From contig JABBOT010000036.1 of the NCBI GenBank assembly GCA_016165875.1, positions 2,807,819 to 2,871,818 of the forward strand: DNA of 64,000 nt. Direction: 5' to 3'. Shown piece after piece: positions 1 through 12,179 of the stretch. This DNA comes from Acanthopleura granulata. Taxonomy: Eukaryota; Mollusca; Polyplacophora; Chitonida; Chitonidae. Each line of letters starts with the position of its first letter. Position 1 is the first letter of the stretch. The translations under genes were made by a program, and so were the position numbers. Under the pieces are notes generated by a model. The model was given only the letters and a program-made list of their open reading frames with translations. It had not been told where the DNA came from and did not search any database.

Positions 1-540
1 ATACCGGCACAGTGCTGGCACATGACTGACGTGACTCATGCCTAATTCAGACATGATACCGGCACAGTACTGGCACATGACTGACGTGACTCATGCCTAA
101 TTCAGACATGATACTGGCACATGACTGAAACATGCCTAATTCAGGCATGCTGTAGACATTAAGCTAGCATGATTCAGGCATGTAGCTAGCATGACCCTAT
201 AGCATGACGCTGACATGCTACAGGCATAACGGTAGCATGATACTGGCATAATTCAGGCATGTTGCTGGGATGACGCTATGCCCAGAATCTGACATGCTGC
301 TGACATAACACTAGCATGATGCTGGCATGATTCAAGCATATTGCTGGCATGACGCTGAAATGCCACAGGCATAACGCTAGCATGATACTGCCATGATTCA
401 GACATAACGCTAGCGTGATACTGGCATGATTCTGGCATGTTGCTGGCATGACGTTATAGCATGGCAATGACATGCTAGAGACATCACGCTAGCATAATGC
501 TGGCATCATTCAAGCATGTTACTGCCATGACGCCATAGTA
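1..540. repeat. 11-bp-period minisatellite (with 55-bp higher-order units)
   Basis: Units of the form gctggcatgat / tcaggcatgtt / gctagcatgac follow each other every 11 bp. At 1-110 the period is 55 bp (five units). The array starts before the window. Open frames on both strands here are by-products of the repeat. Confidence 0.9.
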
Positions 541-2467
541 TGACTCTAGAATAATACAGTCACGAAGCTGCCGATAGTGCTCTCATCCGCGGTATATTCA
601 TTTGCGAGAAGGAATCATTCTACTAAATCAAAACAAGAGGGCACAACTTGACTCTCACAACTGTTACATTATAGCACCGGTTACAGACATGTAACAGCAA
701 TATCTATAGAACGTGAAGCACCATGTGAAGTTTCCTTCCTTCCATTTGAGAGAAATCATCGACCCTCTGTCGTAGACAAATCAACTACCTGCATACTTGA
801 CAGCCTCAGACCACTGGCCGCGAGGGCCCACAGAGTTCTGCCGGCCTGCGAAGCCTTTGCTTCAGACTTGGTCTCTATCCTCGCATGTTACGGCACAGTT
901 ACGAACAGGACCTGTGGAGGAATTTGCGTCACCGATAGCTAAACAGTAGAGTGTATTTCTCTCTTTTCTTGAACTTCCTTCGCACACATATATATTTAAA
1001 TGTTTAACGGGTGTCTGCTGTCAGTGCTCCTGTCGTTATTAGCTTATATTTTAATGTCTGTCATTATTAGTTGCACTTGATAGACGCCCCGGGGGACTCG
1101 GGGCTGCACATCTATTCCCTTTGATGCTCTACCGACTTACTAGCTCTCTATGTAATTGTTACGTTGCCACTTCAAAACCTCTCAAATGTGATTCCTAGAA
1201 ATTTAGGTGGTGTGAAATCGTTAGGCTGCATCAACTGGCTGTGTGCATGGTGTGGTTTGACGTCGGCGGGAGCGAGGGGCGGGGAGGGGAGGGGAGAGTT
1301 TAGCGGTGACAGAACGTTTTTATAATTAGCAATTGCCGCCGATGTTGCGGATTTTAATTAAACCTTGTTTTCTAGACAAGACCACGTGATGTTGTTGCTT
1401 TTACTTCAGCTTACTAATTACAGTATAACTTTGCTCAAAATGCCTCGGATCCAGGTGGTGTTAGCCAGGTGTTCACATTACTGAGGATTCCTGCTGACAG
1501 GGCTGGGGAGGGGAGGTCAGAGGGGGACGGGTTATCTCGCTTGGGGGTCAGTATTCCAAAACTGATGAAACAGTGAAGGTGGTGTGTTTATCAGGACTAG
1601 AAACAATTGGCCTTCACCAAGGTGTTTTGAGCCTCTTATTTCTCTCCGAGTGAAAGGCATCTAAAGAATCTGTCGTTGAAATGTAGAGCGTTAGATGTTG
1701 TACGCAGGCTGTGAGTATTCAGCCCACCAGATTTGGCAAATGTGCGATGGTTTATCCCGGCCACTCCGCTTTCGTCCAACCATCAACCTCTCCCCCAACG
1801 CCGAGGTTTCTTCAGAATGGCGTTAAATTTATCCATCGTTTTAAAACATTGCGTTATCTCTCCAGGGATCTTGTCACTTGTCTGTCCTTTTCACAATCGG
1901 TCTGGCATTCCCTGTTAACCTTATGGTTTGTCCTTCGTTCTAAACGCGTTTAGAATTTAACTGGAATAATCAATTTGCGTCGCCAGGTTGTGGTTTTGAT
2001 TTTAAACAAGTGTTGTGAATTGATACCTCAGACTGGCTGATTGACGTTTGCTCGCCTTGACCTCTATTGGATTTTCTTTGCAGGGATTGAGGGTTCTTGT
2101 GATATCTACACCAGCCGCGCTTTGATTGAAGTCTAGATTGAGTTTCATGTCATCACGAATTGCATCGACGTAAAGGAATCATTGTTTTGATTGGCTAAAT
2201 CATTAAGTTGCCTCACGCACGGACTGATTGGGCAAGGGATAAGTGTTTTGAATGGTGGCTAAGTAAATGTCCCCAAGGAGACCTAAGACAACACCAGATA
2301 GTGATATTCGATATTTTACTGTCGTCACTATTATCTGATCCCTGTGTGTATATAGCGCCATACATTTGTTCAAAGGGATTTCTTGGTGTGATACTCTCTA
2401 CATTCAATTTATTCTCCGATCCCTGTTGAGGTACGGTGATCACGTGACTAGTTCAGCTTCCGGCGCC
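541..2467. other. 5' flank of GPCR 1; no gene seen
   Basis: Non-coding as far as can be seen. It contains a G-rich block at 1276-1294 and a TATA-like tatata at about 2348, roughly 120 bp before the ATG, plus a CACGTG E-box near 2442. Promoter assignment is tentative. Confidence 0.3.
1276..1294 (+). promoter_or_regulatory. G-quadruplex-capable GC box cluster
   Basis: Four GGGG runs separated by single bases, including GGGGCGGGG (Sp1-type). About 1.2 kb upstream of GPCR 1 exon 1. Confidence 0.4.
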
Positions 2468-2513
2468 ATGGACAGCGAGTGTATATCTGCGGCTAACAGG
2501 TCTAATTGCTCAG
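2468..2513 (+). CDS. First coding exon of GPCR 1
   Basis: The ATG at 2468 sits in a strong Kozak context (gcgccATGg). The exon encodes a short hydrophilic N terminus with two overlapping-region sequons (NRS and NCS) and ends TCAG before a near-perfect donor gtaagt at 2514. It ends in phase 1, which matches exactly the acceptor (ctttcag) before 5169. The same length, phase and glycosylated character recur in the first exon of the paralogue. This is a model from sequence; no transcript evidence is available. Confidence 0.8.
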
Positions 2514-5500
2514 GTAAGTCATAGCCTTGAGGTGTTGTGTCCTTCTTTACAGAGCCTGCTATCCAGAGTTTTCAGCACAGATGTATTTATTTTATTATTT
2601 ATTGGTGTTTTACGCCGTACTCTAGAATATGTCACTTCATAATGGATGAAGGAATCCACAGTACCAGGGATAAATCACCGACCTTTGGCAAGGCATTGAC
2701 GAAGTTTCCTCCATGTTACATGTACGTACAGAACTGTACGCCTTATTGGTAAAATTGCTGAAACTTCCACAGGAGGGTCGTGAACCTATTATTGTCGCCC
2801 AGGTTCCACAAGCAGCTAGAGGAGATAAATCTACACATTCCCTGTCCAGGGATTGTCCTGTATCAGCAAACCGTGTGTCCCCACTACTGCAGCACTTTTC
2901 ACCTCTGTACCACGGTCGACTCTCTGTCCATTTTCTGAATAAGGTCAGATGTTTAGATAGAGGTCTATGTACTGGAGGTGTGGGTGGGGAGAAGCTGTCC
3001 ATGGAACTCTCTTGTGCGGTACTGCGTGAGGTTCGACAGAGACTATTTCTTTTCAGCTCGTGACACGTGTTTCAAACACAGATGTGTCCGCCATTAACTT
3101 GCAGAAGTTCGGTGGTTTTATCCATACAATCATGCATCCTCCACTCACGACAAAACTTCCAAATTTTTAAGTGAAAAAGCCTTCAATATGGTGCTGATCA
3201 CCAACCAAGAATGTAAAGCAAATGAATTCGGGAGGTGATTAGGAAAAGCTGTTTATCAACAGTCACATTTAGCGCAATTGTATAGAATAAATACTGAGCC
3301 TCGATAAGTATGACTTGTTTAAAGGATGTTGAAACACACCATCAAATAACCAGCAAGCAGAAAGCCGATCAAACCATCCACTAAGTAAGGACCCATCAAA
3401 CGCGGGTTAAATCTAGTCAAAAACATCCGAAGGGTCTGCCTGAAACTACTTTTGCTGAAAAAAATTGACTAGATTCTATTGAAGAAGATGTTCTTAACAA
3501 TAAAATAAAAGGCTTTTAAAATACTTCTTATACAGACGCCAAGATTGACTAGTTTGACCAAAGACATCGGGGGAGTGTTGGCGAGCTATCATGCGTCTAC
3601 ATCATGAATGATCATGCAAAGTACTTTGTCGTTATTCACCTGACATTACCCACTGGTCGCTATTACGTCGCGGTGATGTGCGTCAATAAACACTCTATAC
3701 TCTAACCAGGCAACGAAGAAATTACATCCAGCGTGGTGCATGCCTCCCCAAAACAGTAAAAATGGATCATACAGCCTAAATTTTACCCAGAAAAATGGAC
3801 AAAATACAGCAAAAGGGCTACATTCCATCCAGAAACAAAAAACAAGTATACTCTACGGCTCCAATACAACCAGAAGCAAATTGAAATGATATGAAATAGG
3901 ATGCATTCCAGCCAGAAAGCATTCGTACCAGAGGGAGTTAGTGCACTGGCGTGTACCACAATGACAGAAGAGCCTCTCACTAGTACAATCACTGTGAGTT
4001 AAAGCCCAGCTTATGCTGCCTACTCTCCGACCACATGTGAGAAAGTCGAGGTTACGGCGTATAATAGTAATGAAATAAATAAAAATGCATATTAATTTCA
4101 GGAATGCATGTGTATTACAGAAACACATCATCATTTATCAATATCAATGTTTACATAGGTATTTAAGTGTTTTACTCTTTTCAAAAGTTCCACAACACGT
4201 CAACTCTGTCATTTAAAAGATCACAGGTCATTTAAACTAATAACAGTTTTTGAACTGTTTAGGGGGAAACAACGAAACCGAATCTTGGAAAAAAAGACAG
4301 AAGGCTGTTTTAAAATTAACCTTTCACGTTTAAAAGCTTTTAATAATCCAAGAGAGTCTGAAAATACATTTTGGGTCGAACTTTTGAAGGACGTTTCAAT
4401 TGATCTTTTTTGTATTCTAAAAAAATTCAACGATCGTATTGATTGTTTGTCTAACGCTGGGTAAATTAAAGGAGAGGTTGCCGCCTGCCTTTCGGGCATG
4501 AAGTGTTCCCAAATTGCTTTTCTTTGACAACAAAGACAAAGATCACATCAATAATAGAAGGGTGGCTAGTCTTTGTCCCAACTAAACGTCCTTAAATGAC
4601 TATGTTGCAAAGTTTATCTGTGTTATTAAAGTTTATGCATGGACAGAAAGAAAATGTGCAATTTTTCCACGTGTGGATGCTTCAGTCCGCAGGTAATAAT
4701 GTGTAATTATAGAACAAGTTGAATTGTGCAGCCGATAGGGGGTTTACCCTGACGCAGATTCAAACACTGACATTGTAATTTTGGATTACTCCCCAAATAT
4801 AGGGCAGGCGCATCAACAATGCAAAAACTATCAGTGTATAATGGAGACTATGTTCGAGCAGGGGAATAAAACAACAGCAACCCGTGTATATTGGTTGTCA
4901 TTTTGTGCACGAGAAAAACGCGTAAACACCACAGCAACCAATGTGTCAGTGTTTGCACTGCAATTTATGAGAGTCACATGTAAACACACTAAAAAACAGG
5001 GAGTAAACGTTACTAGTATAATTGAGTGCTACGAGGGAACTTGTTTACACTGAAGTGTAGAACTGCATAACGAAGTTTTTCTTTAATTGAATGATTGATA
5101 GGTTTGTGGGTAGAACCGTGCTGAGTGTCATAAAACTGAATTGAGTGTTTGTATTTTGGTGCTTTCAGATGTATTGCATGATTTCCAGGGCGGAATGTCA
5201 TGGGCCTTGTGGACAAAGGAAGTCCTGACGCCGGTCATTGTGCTAGCGGGAATTGTGGGTAACATCCTCAGCTTCATCGTGATGAGTTCGCGTCCATTAC
5301 GTCACAAGTCATACAGCTTCTACCTGCGGGCTTTGGCTGTCTTTGACAGCTTAACGTTGATCAGCAGAGAAGTGCTGGCGGTAGAGGAGATACACATATC
5401 GTATGGCAAACCCAGCATCTATAGTAATTTTGGAGACATATCTTGTAAAACAATGCGATTTGCAGAAGGTGTGAGCTGTTTAATGTCTTCCTGGCTGGTA

Positions 5501-6199
5501 GCTTTCATGGCCGTGGAGCGTTTTGTTGCTATTTACTTTCCACTGCGGAAGACTTTCTACTGCACGCGAAAGCGAGCTCTCGTCGCCATTGTGTGCTTGT
5601 TCAACGCATTATGCTGCTGTCAGCTCTATAATCTGGTGATGTTTGAGCATGCGCGAGGCCATTGCACTGTCAAGCGAGAGTACGTCATGCTTTACCTGCA
5701 TCTCTACACTTACCTGTATCTGCTAGTGATGATCCTGCTTCTGCCGGTCCTGCTAATAGTTTTCTGCAATGGGATGGTTGTGTGTAAGCTCTTCCGCTAT
5801 CGGCAAATCCCGTGCAATCACGCAACAGACAGCGAGGGAGAAAAGACGGCTTGGGTGACCCAACGACGTCACAAAACAACGTATATGCTAATCACGATTA
5901 CGTCGGCGTACATCGTCACCGTTCTGCCAATGGCGCTCTGCACCGTGATCATCCAAGTCACGATTGAGTCAAAGCCCCGCGCGGAGGCTGAGCGCATATT
6001 CATGGCGTTTGAACCGTACAAACACCTGCTAGAAATATGGTCAGCTTTAAATTACAGCGTCAATTTCTTCATTTACATCGTCTCGGGTAAAATGTTTAGG
6101 CGGGAATTGAAACATGTTCTGACTCGACGGACTTCGGGTAACGGCAGCGGCGTGAAGACCAGATCCACTCATCTGAAGGAAGAGATCCCGCTGACGTAG
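2468..6199 (+). CDS. Class A (rhodopsin-like) GPCR 1, peptide-receptor type, 358 aa, two coding exons
   Basis: Seven-transmembrane receptor, presumably in the plasma membrane and coupled to G proteins. CDS = join(2468..2513, 5169..6199). Exon 1 encodes 15 residues plus one base, and the spliced codon G|AT gives Asp. Visible in the protein: two N-glycosylation sequons (NRS, NCS) near residues 10-15; TM1 with GIVGN; TM2 with LAVFD (Asp 2.50); the TM3 cysteine in ISCKT; ERF in place of DRY; an ECL2 cysteine (GHCTV); Pro in TM5 and TM6; NFFIY in place of NPxxY in TM7; a basic cytoplasmic tail. TM4 lacks the usual Trp and TM6 lacks CWxP, as in divergent FMRFamide-receptor/GPR139-like invertebrate receptors (family recalled, not searched). 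An unspliced reading from 5141 has only a TTG there and an AG acceptor inside, so the exon 1 start is preferred. Its closest relative here is the minus-strand gene at 27246-39081. Ligand unknown. Confidence 0.88.
2514..5168 (+). other. Intron 1 of GPCR 1 (2655 bp), non-coding
   Basis: Bounded by gtaagt at the donor and a pyrimidine-rich ctttcag at the acceptor. It contains a reverse-oriented SINE fragment near 2580-2680 and short inverted motifs (aatctagtcaa / ttgactagatt) around 3411-3480. Open frames inside it, such as 2713-3063, show no family signature and are not called. Confidence 0.75.
2580..2680 (-). mobile_element. SINE 3' fragment in intron 1 of GPCR 1
   Basis: Has ttattggtgttttacgccg, followed by tctagaatatgtcacttcataatgg: the tail and 3' body of the family at 28796, in reverse. 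The remainder is diverged. Confidence 0.55.
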
Positions 6200-7010
6200 T
6201 GCTTACTAAAGTAACTTGGTGTCTTTACTGTTTTGTGATAAATTCGTTCTCAGTAATGGATAACAACACAGAATTGGTCGCAATGTACTGGGAAGTTTTT
6301 AGATTACAAGTACATCTGTGTAGACAAACGGTGAATCATGTGCTAAGATGAAGGTGCAAAGTTCCTTGACACTTTAACAACGTCTCTCGCGAAGGAATCA
6401 GCTGGTGAATTCATAGATTAATATGTGCTATCGGCTTCGGTGGAAATCCGCGCATATAAATCCCAACAAAATGTCATACCTGGGTTTGGAACAAGAACAT
6501 GTAGCAAGGGAAAGCGACGCGGTTGGTAATGACGTCATCGATGATCCTCTGAAGAAAGCGGGACACAGTATCAATGGCAGGTTTACCCCGAAAGAGCAGA
6601 TATATTTGCCATTTCTTCTATAACACACCACAAATTGTAGGACAGCGGAGCGTAGGTGCGTGTTGTCCGCTAGTAAGTCCTATACAAGTGATGCAAACTG
6701 GCACAGCCTTATTCGTCTCCAGGCTGAAAGAGTGACACCACTGTCAGCACTAATAAATGTATGGGATGGATATAGTCACCTCGTGCACGGTTTGACTGGT
6801 ATTTGTCGTCACACAGTGCATCTTGGTGTTATAGATACATGTACTGTGAGAACGTTTGCTCTCTAGAGAGAAGTGGATCGTGTGCAGAAAGGGAGTGGGG
6901 AGAGGGGGGGAGTGGATGGCAAACCGTTTCTCAACATACACACTAACATATGTACTGACTCAAAATTACTATTGTAATAAAAGTTGCTCTTGTGCTGTTA
7001 TAGATTTTCA
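6200..7010 (+). other. 3' flank/UTR of GPCR 1 with possible polyA signal
   Basis: After the TAG at 6197-6199 no further coding signal is seen. The first clear AATAAA is at 6976-6981, which would give a 3' UTR of about 780 nt. An earlier cleavage site cannot be excluded. Confidence 0.35.
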
Positions 7011-7019
7011 TGACGTAGC

Positions 7020-7430
7020 GTATTATTAACTTCTTCATCTTATGTGGTGCTTACGTTTCTCATCTTGCGCGATGTCACAGTCTTCATCTTGTGTGCGTTC
7101 TTCATCATGTATAAAGTGTGCGTTCTTCATTTATGTGTGTTGTGTACCAGTACGTTTCTGATCTTGTACGTTGTGCACACTTTTCATCTTATGCATTCTG
7201 TACTTTCTTCATCTTGCGTGTTGTTACGGTAACCTTCTCATGTGTTTTGCACTGGTAGTTTTTTCACCTTGTGCGCCTTCTTCTCCTTGTGTATTGTGTA
7301 TGTTTTGCCTCGTGTGTATTGTACACCTTCTTCTTGTGTATTGTACACCTTCTTCTACTTGTGTATCGTGTACGTTCTTTCTCTTGTGTATTATGTGCGG
7401 TCCCGATCATCTGCACGGCCGTGTGTATGG
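7020..7430. repeat. T/C/G-rich imperfect tandem repeat
   Basis: Variants of 'cttcttcatcttgtgtattgtg' recur about every 20-35 bp. Cysteine-rich open frames through it are artefacts of the repeat. Confidence 0.7.
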
Positions 7431-7820
7431 GTGTGTGTGTATGGTGTCATTTCGTGAGATCTGGTGGTTTAATTGTAGCTATCAAACTTGTGTGCGCATT
7501 TGTGTACAATCGTCTGTACAATGGTTTTGTGTTCAGTCGTCTGGAGTAGGATGGCCTTGAGTACGAATTAGTGTACAACATTCTAGTACAGTGGTCATTT
7601 AAATCCCAAACTTGCCCAGTGCACACTTATATGACTATCAATAGCCCTATGCCAACCATACACTCTCCTGTCTGTCGCACATTGGCGTGCGTGTCTCATA
7701 GCCTGTTGTTAGTGAGTAGACAATAAGGATTAGACGGTGATCATAAGATGTTCACCAAAGTTGTGTAAATCAGTGTCCTGTGAGGTCTGTGTTCGCAGTG
7801 AAATTACTGTGCGTGGGACG
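7431..7820. other. Unannotated stretch
   Basis: No gene or clear repeat seen. Confidence 0.3.
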
Positions 7821-9212
7821 CAGAACTCCCAAGTCCTTGTAAATAATCATGAGATATAATGACCAGATCGTGTGCAAATTGTAACGTCTGTAACGAAAAA
7901 CGAAACCCAGGCAAATGCAACAGCTCGTTATCCAGAGATAAATATGAACCAAGGTGAATTAATCTGAAGCCAACGTGATGTAGAGCTCGTGCTGATCGAC
8001 TGCGGCGGCTTAGTGGCTAGAGCGAGCATGGATCTAGTGAACGAGGCTCAATTCCTAATCGAGTCATTCCTAGGACAGTAACATCGGTAGTCTTGGAACC
8101 AAATGTAAGAGAAACAGGCCAAGTACTGGTCGGCCCAGTGTTAGGACAGGGCGTTTAGGGTTGGGGTTAGGGTTAGGGTTAGATAATCTAACCTAACCTA
8201 ACCCTAGGAGAAACAGACCAAGTATTGGTCGGCCCAGTGTTAGGACTGGGCGTTTAGGGTTAGGGTTAGGGTTGGGTAACCTAACCTAACCTAACCCTAA
8301 GAGAAACAGGCCAAGTATTGGTCGGCCCAGTGTTAGGACAGGGCGTTTAGGGTTAGGGTTAGGGTTAGGGTTAGATAATCTAACCTAACCTAACCCTAGG
8401 AGAAACAGACCAAGTACTGGTCGCCCCAGTGTTAGGACAGGGCGTTTAGGGTTAGGGTTTTATAACCTAACCTAACCTAACCCTAAGAGAAACAGGCCAA
8501 GTATTGGTCGACCCAGTGTTAGGGCTGGGCGTTGAGGGTTAGGGTTAGGGTTAGGGTTAGATAATCTAACCTAACCTAACCCTAGGAGAAACAGACCAAG
8601 TACTGGTCGCCCCAGTGTTAGGACAGGGCGTTTAGGGTTAGGGTTTTATAACCTAACCTAACCTAACCCTAAGAGAAACAGGCCAAGTATTGGTCGACCC
8701 AGTGTTAGGGCTGGGCGTTGAGGGTTAGGGTTAGGGTTAGGGTTAGATAATCTAACCTAACCTAACCCTAGGAGAAACAGACCAAGTACTGGTCGGCCCA
8801 GTGTTAGGACAGGGCGTTTAGGGTTAGGGTTTTATAACCTAACCTAACCTAACCCTAAGAGAAACAGGCCAAGTATTGGTCGACCCAGTGTTAGGGCTGG
8901 GCGTTGAGGGTTAGGGTTAGGGTTAGGGTTAGATAATCTAACCTAACCTAACCCTAGGAGAAACAGACCAAGTATTGGTCGACCCAGTGTTAGGACTGGG
9001 CGTTTAGGGTTCGGGTTAGGTAACCCTAACGGTCCAACATTCGCAAGGCCTAAAATTCACACGGCCCCATATTCACACAGATAACATTTACACGGCCCAA
9101 CACGGCCTCTGGGTAATGGGCTGTTGCATTTGCCTGTGTTTCAGATGTTACTGTTTGCACACGATTTGGTCATTATATCTCATGGTTATTTACAAGGACT
9201 TGGGAGTTTTGG
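7821..9212. mobile_element. Possible composite element: inverted repeats flanking a telomere-like satellite
   Basis: 7821-7926 and 9118-9212 are inverted copies sharing ctgttgcatttgcctg, cacacgat.tggtcattata and tacaaggacttgggagtt. Between them lie a tRNA-like head (ggcttagtggctagagcg, about 8008) and the satellite at 8100-9030. Inverted repeats around internal tandem repeats resemble non-autonomous elements known from molluscs. No transposase or target duplication was identified. Confidence 0.5.
8100..9030. repeat. Telomere-like satellite with 186-bp higher-order repeat
   Basis: About ten units begin gagaaacag(g/a)ccaagtatt. From 8400 the starts fall at 8400, 8586, 8772 and 8958: exactly 186 bp, made of 99-bp and 87-bp alternating halves. 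Each unit carries (TTAGGG)2-4 facing (CCTAA)3, so it can fold into a hairpin. Confidence 0.95.
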
Positions 9213-9312
9213 TCTACAACTAGACGGAATAACCTTTACACGGCCTATAACATTCACACGATCTACCATTTACACAGCCCCATATTCATACCAATAACAT
9301 TCGCACGGCTTA
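9030..9312. repeat. Short degenerate repeats 'attcacacggcc'
   Basis: About eight copies of an 11-18-bp motif (aacattcacacggcc and variants) at 9035-9105 and 9228-9310, split by the right inverted repeat. Confidence 0.6.
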
Positions 9313-9380
9313 TGAATGTATAGCGCCCTTCAAACGGGTCACAATAGCCCAGATTCAAATTCTAGTTCGGCGCTAAGACA

Positions 9381-9600
9381 ATTTATTTATTTAGTTGATT
9401 GGTATTTTACGCCGTGCTCAAAACTAGCATTATGGTGGGAGGAAATCGGGCAGAGCCCGGCGGATCCAATGACCATCCACAGATTGCGGGTAAACCTTTT
9501 CACCTACAACGAAAGAGAAAGCCAGCGTCAGCTGGGCTTGAACTGATAACGACCCCACTGGTGAAAGGGCTAAACAGATCACCAGCTTTGAGCTTCTACT
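9381..9600 (-). mobile_element. SINE of the same family, reverse orientation
   Basis: Reads in reverse: the tttatttattt tail, gattggtattttacgccgtgctc, cattatggtgggaggaaat, cgggcagagcccgg, then a degenerate tRNA head with gggcttgaactgataac (B box complement) near 9532. Confidence 0.75.
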
Positions 9601-11700
9601 CATATAAGGCACTTTCCCGTGGTTTTCTGTCAGGTTTCCTCCCTTTATATGGCTATTATATAAAATACTTTGAAGTATGTACATAAAACACTAAAACATA
9701 AATAAATGAATAAATATATAATACTCTCGAGCTAAATGTAAATAGTTTTTAACGGGAAGTGTATCTCTAGCTTTTACTCAATTTAATCAATGACTCACAA
9801 AGAACAATCCAATGTTTAATAGGACTGGGCCAACGTAGAGTACGCATCATCTAAAAGGCCATTTCGTGCTGATTCCAAATGTAATCTTCACTCTGAGGGT
9901 GATTTTTCCAGTGATTAAAACGGAAATGGAGAACGAGGTGCTACAATGGACTTCCTGAACCATACTGAACATGCTAAAGCACAGTGACGTCACAGATTTA
10001 TTTTAGTTGCTATACATCCTCTGATTGCTATATGTCGACGTTTTATGACTATATTACATATGTAGTACAACACCTGTATATGTATTTTGTGGGAATGTAA
10101 TGGTCATAGCATATTTAGCGGCAAAAAGGAATCTGTCGCATCGCAGTGTTTTAGCCTGTTCAATATGGTCCAAAAAGTCCAGCGTACCATCTCAATCTTT
10201 ATTTCCATTTTAATCACTGCCAACAATACCAAGAAGTAATTAAGATAATACTGGGATTCAGAGAGAGACCGTATTTCAGATTGTGAGTACTGATCTTTTA
10301 AAGTGATATTTGTCACAAAACTCTGTTGAGTACATCCATGTTGTATTTCACGTATTCCATACGTCCCGTAATACGCCACCTATCAGCAATACACTGCTAA
10401 GTGTAAAGATATACTGTTTGATGAGTTGCGTGATATGAACGTACAAACTCACCACCAGACAAAACACGGCCTTCCACGCTAATCTCGTATGAATACGGTA
10501 CTTCTGAGGTTTTGTTACAAATACAAGAACCTGTGTATTAAAATGGGCTACACGATCAAATGCTTGACATCAATCACTTCCTAGGTTTTCATTAGCATCT
10601 TACAAACAAGAGCATCATCCATTTCGAAAATACGACATTTTTAAACACTTTCACTTGTTTTTACTAAAATAGGTGAAATTATACCCTTTTCATTCTGACA
10701 TGACAAACGTAGGTAAACACTCAGAAGGGATTTTGACATAGTTTCTTTCACAAGTCTTAAAAGTTTTCTATTCCTGGGGATAACATGGCCTTGATGTGGA
10801 TTGTTGGACATCGTTCATCCAACGCAATATACAGAGCAACCGGTACTGACAAACTGTCTAACGCCATTCAATTACAATCCCTAGGCCTCGCGTTATCCTC
10901 CTGCCCGCGATACAGTATGGCCTAAAATGTTTGTATCGATCGGTTCGTCAAGTGGTTACACATTATGTCGGGATTGCCGCTGTGCTGTGAATGGCTGATA
11001 GCCCTCAGCTGGAACCTGTATGATCGGGGCCCAAGGACAGGGACACTTACAGGCTGTCAAGTCTGGCCCTCAGGACCATAACGTGAGCAACTTACGACTA
11101 TCCCTCAAGATGAACAACTCTCTGTCATAGTGCCTGGCATGTTAGCAAGGAGTCGGATTCCATGTCAATTGTTACTCGATGTTTTTCCCATCCAAATTTA
11201 ATTTTTAAATCATAACCATTATGTATGGGTTCGAATGTTGCTGGAGATAGGTTAGGTGTGAATATGACTCTGCACCCGTAAGCCTCCACTATTACCGAAA
11301 TGCCGTACCATTGACTCCACTATCTGGCCTCGGATATCTGTAATCTTCTACATGTCGCAAGTCAAATGCCACTTTAAGTAGCCGTGATATCGTCACGTGG
11401 TCGCACTCTACCGTTGTCAGGAATTTATTCTTGGATTAAATGTGGCTTTAAGACTTATCCCGGTCACATGACCATAATGAGCAATGTTCCTACCGGCACA
11501 GCCAGGTGTGTCGAGTTCCAGCTGGCAGACGTCCATAATTCAGGGGCTTTATGTATTGCCTACTGTCAAAAAATTTTTCACGTTCTCTTAAAATGTCTCA
11601 GTTGCGAAAACACATATTTCCTTATGCAGGTCAGGATGTGGCAAATTACTGTAAAGCAGAATAAAAAAAGCAGACAAGTGTTTGGCGCTTAATAACTTGC
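9601..11700. other. Gene-free stretch
   Basis: A/T-rich. Scattered frames under 105 codons show no family signature. Nothing supportable seen. Confidence 0.35.
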
Positions 11701-11707
11701 AGACTGC

Positions 11708-11745
11708 TGAATGTAATATAATGTAATATAATGTAATATAATTAA
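11708..11745. repeat. (aatgtaatat)n microsatellite
   Basis: A 10-bp unit, three copies. Confidence 0.9.
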
Positions 11746-12179
11746 AACGCTGTTTCTGAGATTGGAACCCTTGTGCACATTTTCATATATAAGTAAAATT
11801 CATACAAGGTTCTGTTTTAGGAATTTTATTATCCCAGAAAGAAAATATGTCTTAAAGAGTCTTAACATTTAACAAAGTATTTTTTGCTGGACAGATAAAA
11901 TAAGAAATTCCTGATGTTCTCGTATTTAAGATTTTTTTTTAATTTTTGCTATCTGCACAAAAGTACTGTTATTACAATGTTATACTTCAGACAAAGCTAA
12001 CCCCAAATGGTTGCAATTTTTGGCTGATTACGTTAATTCGTCCTCATTTTCTTTCAGTGGTGTGCAGAATGAAATTTTTTCACACAAATTCAAGAAAATG
12101 ACCACGAAAACCCTTTGACTGCTCTCAACCTAATATGACGTGCAGACCAAATTCCAGCCACCTCTAACCTATCAAGGCA

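Noticed and set aside
253..473. Overlapping open frames on the minus strand with repeated ESCQxHASVM peptides
   Set aside because: They are read from the 11-bp minisatellite; no start, splice or codon evidence.
2713..3063. 116-codon frame in the intron of GPCR 1
   Set aside because: The opposite strand is equally open (2637-3002), no family signature, and it lies between well-supported splice sites.
5141..5168. Extension of GPCR 1 upstream of 5169 as an intronless gene
   Set aside because: The only upstream start is TTG, and the segment ends in a good splice acceptor; the exon at 2468 joins in phase.
7171..7560. Cysteine-rich 129-codon frame
   Set aside because: Lies in T/C-rich low-complexity repeats; several frames are open at once.
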